The translations under genes were made by a program, and so were the position numbers. Source: Turnera subulata (taxonomy: Eukaryota > Streptophyta > Magnoliopsida > Malpighiales > Passifloraceae). From it: a DNA stretch of 64,000 nt. The DNA lies in contig JAKUCV010002334.1 in NCBI GenBank assembly GCA_028386065.3, positions 62,001-126,000 on the forward strand, written 5' to 3'. Positions 60,498-64,000 of this stretch are shown piece by piece. Numbering within the stretch: the stretch's first letter is position 1; each line of letters begins with the position of its first letter. The notes beneath the pieces were generated by a model, which was not told the origin of the DNA, made no database searches, and was given only the letters and a program-made list of their open reading frames with translations.

Positions 60498-61446
60498 CTC
60501 CTTTTAGAGGTTTACCAAATTTATATTTCATACAGTATTTGTAAAGATTTGTCATTTATGTACTTTTATTTTTTTGTATTCATGTTTATATTTTTTCTGT
60601 TGAATTCTGATTCAATTTATATCCTTTTATTCATGTGCCTTGGTTAGTTATGGCAATGTCTTGGCTCATTGCATGTGGACCATAACTAGCCTCTGACTTG
60701 AGAAAAAATTTATACGCCCCTTATTTCACAGTATAAAGCTTTCTATGATTTTTCTTTTATCTCAAATTGTTAAACGTTCTACAGTTCTTATGAATCATTT
60801 ATTAGTTATTTTAAAAAGTGTAATCTATCTAGGTAGGAGGAAAATTTTTAACAGATAAATCTCTCCCACGCTTGATCGAAACACTGTGCATGCTTCATTT
60901 TAATCACCAGAACTGTGGTTGAATATTTTTGGGGATTATAGGTATCGATGCAAAATATCTAAACGGTCCAAGAGATTAGGCATTTGATTTCTTTCATTTT
61001 TAAGTAAAGTTTTGATTTCAAGTGTTGCAAATGAATAAAATCAATATTGGGAGAGGTTTTTTTTTTCTATATTTTTCTTTCAAGGTGTGTGAACTAGAAT
61101 AGACACTTGTGGGTTTGAGATAAATTTTATGTTAAAGAAAATAACTAAGTACAGTTGAAGTACTTGAAGAAAAATGAAATTTGAAGCGAGAATTATTCCA
61201 AGAAACATATCATTTCCAATCATATATTTAATTTAAGATGAATATACTTTTTTTTATAAGTTTATCACGGAACAGAAAATAATTTATTATTTTATCGAAT
61301 ATTATTTCTAACAATTACGTTTTCAGTTTATCTTTGATTACATCCTCAAATTTGACTTTTCCCATACCCAACTTGCATTCCAAATGGTCCAAACTTAAAA
61401 TTAAGTAATTAATTTTTTTTTGCCACTACCTATTACCTCATTCGCC
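60498..61446. other. Intergenic, upstream of the GDSL gene
   Basis: AT-rich; no gene supported. The 3' part should hold the promoter of the lipase gene. Confidence 0.5.
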
Positions 61447-61454
61447 TATATAAA
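61447..61454 (+). promoter_or_regulatory. TATA box of the GDSL lipase gene
   Basis: TATATAAA, 89 bases before the chosen ATG. It makes the upstream in-frame Met at 61420 unlikely to be used. Confidence 0.6.
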
Positions 61455-61542
61455 TGCCATTCCCTCTGTTCTTGGTTGCAGACAAAATCATATATCGACT
61501 GTCTTTTCCAGTTTGGTTTCGAGCTCATTTTTCTCCTCATCA

Positions 61543-63224
61543 ATGGCGCATCTAACAAAATTACTTTTTGTGTCGATCTTTGTCTTCTTTGTGGCCTCAA
61601 ATATGCCATGTCGTGTCCAGGGACAACCCCCTGTACCCCCTGTGCCTGGGGTCTTCGTGTTTGGAGACTCTATATCTGATGTTGGAAATAATAATGAACT
61701 ACCTACACAATCCAAAGCAGATTACCCACCTTACGGGATAGATTATTATTGGGGGCCAACAGGAAGGTTCACCAACGGAGCAACTATTGTGGATGTACTT
61801 GGTAAAACTCCATCATATTATATATCCGAGTATCATATATATATATATTTTTTCCTGATAATATGTGCACATAGGTGTCTGTGTGAGTATATATATATAT
61901 ATAATATTGATAAATTCTTCTTTTTGCTTTGATTGCACAGCTATATATTTGGGATTTAAGCAGGTAATTCCTCCTGTTGTAAATGCTAAGGACATAAGGC
62001 AAGGTGTAAATTATGCATCGGGCGCTTCTGGAATTCTAGAATTGAGCGGAAAGAATCTGGTATAATGAATTATAAACCAATCACAATATGCTTATTTTAT
62101 GTACAGTAGTGTATATATGTATGCATCCATACTACTTAACAATGCAATGTGCATGCCAGTAATTTGCTATAAATTGTAATGAAAGTGGAATTCAAAGTAA
62201 TAGTAGTTTTTCGTATTTGATAGGGTGCTAATTTCAGCTTTAAGAAGCAATTAGCAATTCACGGAATAACCATCAGCCGCTTGACTGCGATTATGGGAAG
62301 CGAAGCTGCGACTCGAAGTTTCCTTAACAAGTGCTTGTATATAGTTACATCTGGCAGCAATGACTACTTACAGAACTATTACTTGCCTGTATCCGCAACA
62401 AGAGAGCTGTATACACCAGAACGATTTGCAGACCTGCTTATCACCGAGTACTCACAGCGAATCAGGGTTGGCATTCTCATTAATTAATTTAGTGTTATTT
62501 TGATTCATAAACTTCATTTTTAGCCCTCATTCTTAATTATAACATGACAAGAAACTCTTAATTTTTCAGGTGCTGTATGGTTATGGAGCAAGAAAGATTG
62601 CATTGTTTGGGCTTGGACGAATAGGCTGCATCCCTCGCTATGTGATGCAATCAAATGGCTCTTGCAGAGAGGATATCAATGCCGCAGTTCGACTTTTTAA
62701 TGACAGACTTTCAGCACTTGCTAATGAACCCAATGCAAACTTGCCTGATGCGAAGTTGACCTATATAAACATAACAGGGATACAATCGGGCGTAGCTTCT
62801 CAGCTTGGTATGTACTCCTCATCTTTTAATTAATTTGCTCCTTTTCTTTTTTTTTTTACCCCCCCTTTGGTAGAGTTAATTTTACTCTCTAGCTAGTGAT
62901 GCTTCCTATTATCAATTAAATCTGTCCACTTAATTAATTACATATTACTATGGTGTCGATCTTATAATTAATTTATAACATTGTGTATATGCATACCATT
63001 TTCATGCAGGTCTCACAGTTGTTGACACAGCGTGTTGTCCAACAGAGAGAAACGGGTTTTGTGTTCGATCCTCCACACCATGTGGGAACAGAAATGAGTA
63101 CCTCTTCTTTGACGAGTACCATCCAACAGAGGTCGTTAATAATGCCACTGCTGCTGGAGCTTACGACGCTGGCCCTATGGATGCTTCTCCATACAACATC
63201 CGCACTTTGGCTCAGCTGCCGTAG
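61543..63224 (+). CDS. GDSL esterase/lipase (SGNH hydrolase), secreted, 5 exons
   Basis: A serine hydrolase of the large plant GDSL family; members cleave ester bonds in lipids, cutin or small esters, and the substrate here is unknown. Exons: 61543-61801, 61941-62059, 62224-62466, 62570-62807, 63010-63224; all introns GT-AG, phases consistent, 1074 nt, 357 aa, the usual length and exon number. Residues 1-28 form a signal peptide (LLFVSIFVFFVASN), so it probably enters the secretory pathway. Block I FVFGDSISDVGNNN has the nucleophile Ser43; block II Gly is in NYASGASG (about 110-117); block III Asn is in SGSNDY (Asn172); block V FFDEYHPTE supplies Asp321 and His324. Next to a TATA box at 61447. 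The start at 61543 is chosen for the signal peptide. No break seen. Confidence 0.93.
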
Positions 63225-64000
63225 CTTGGGAGGAATTAAGGAGGAACAGAATGCCAATATATATCATAACTAAAGTACTAATTATATGCTAAATAAGAGG
63301 CATAACGTGGAATAAATATAAGCTAGTTGAGTGCCCATGGATCGATACAGAAGCGATAAAAGCTATATATGACGGTATTAAGTTTTTATGTAATAAGCAT
63401 CACAAATGAAGAACCCCATTATGTATAATTAATGGGAAAAGCATATGGTATAATGAAATAAGGTAATGATGCAACTATATTCTCTGATGTTTGCATTTTG
63501 GGTACAAAACACTGACTATTCCACAAATCATTCCCGATAAATTAAGATAACGTGGATAGTGGATACTAATTAATATGAAAGATCTATATTTTCTTGAAAA
63601 ATTAGTTAGAGTTGATAATTAAGAAACGGAGATGCTGAAACATAACCAGATGAAACCGTTGATAAACCATCTTCGAAGTGGCCTGAATTATGTATACCAT
63701 GAATAGGCTTCACACTGATCAGAAAATGAATGAAAAAAAAAAAATACAACACAAACTAATTTGGAGAAGCATGATCAACGAATTACTTATACTATCTTTA
63801 CATGCTACTGTAAGTATAACCGATATTTTTAATGGGAGGAGAATTTTATTAAGCACATGGGAAATATATAGACATAGATATAGTAACAACAGTACACACG
63901 TCCAGAGACTCCCCCTCATGTTTATTTATAATAAATACAAGGCACTCTCCTAAAAGCTTAGCTTGTCCTCTCCTACAAGTTAGGAGCTTGGCTTGCTGTC
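63225..64000. other. 3' flank of the GDSL gene to window end
   Basis: It probably includes the 3' UTR (AATAAATATAAG at 63311 is a possible poly(A) signal). ORFs at 63690-63953 have no recognisable feature. Confidence 0.5.

Noticed and set aside
61420..61542. Upstream in-frame Met for the GDSL gene
   Set aside because: It lies before the TATA box and would mask the signal peptide that starts at 61543.
61784..62065. Minus- and plus-strand ORFs across the first GDSL intron
   Set aside because: Derived from a TA microsatellite and from exon 2 read with intron sequence.

Overview
This window is nuclear DNA of a flowering plant, most likely a eudicot. The support is multi-exon genes with GT-AG introns, a plant-type UBP14 deubiquitinase and a plant GDSL lipase, plus nested LTR retrotransposons, a Stowaway-type MITE, a Mutator-type element and an endogenous pararetrovirus. 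I cannot name the species. Only three host genes are supported: UBP14 (7028-17989, minus, 20 exons, 809 aa), an unrecognised two-exon membrane protein (39650-41052, plus, 297 aa) and a GDSL esterase/lipase (61543-63224, plus, 5 exons, 357 aa). All three read through with consistent splice phases and look intact. Nothing suggests they act together.

Layout. 1-~6100: the 3' part of a decayed Ty3/gypsy chromovirus (RT, RNase H, integrase, 3' LTR), cut by a 1534-bp solo LTR with a perfect 5-bp target-site duplication. 7028-18280: UBP14, its large introns (one with young tandem duplications) and a CT-rich 5' leader. 19340-26890: a degraded but compact endogenous caulimovirid on the minus strand. 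Its order is movement protein, ORF2, coat protein with zinc knuckle, protease/RT/RNase H, then three short, closely packed ORFs I cannot assign, then an as-1-like pregenomic promoter. 28500-31800: intergenic, with a LINE-type RNase H relic and a 129-bp duplication. 31805-38580: a complete LTR retrotransposon without pol (TSD GTGGG), carrying one unusual gag-like reading frame with an internal amber codon and large minisatellite arrays. 39650-41052: the membrane protein gene. 42059-48073: MITE, SINE-like heads, a Ty3 relic and a LINE 3' end. 48915-60492: a complete Ty3 chromovirus in minus orientation (TSD CTTTT). Its 5' LTR holds a 1682-bp Mutator-type element with long TIRs and a 10-bp TSD. 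61543-63224: the GDSL lipase.

The best candidate for something undescribed is the caulimovirid-like element: three tightly packed ORFs downstream of pol sit where other genera carry a transactivator or nothing. The pol-less LTR element with its readthrough-like ORF comes second. All calls rest on reading the sequence and on recall of protein families. No database search was possible.
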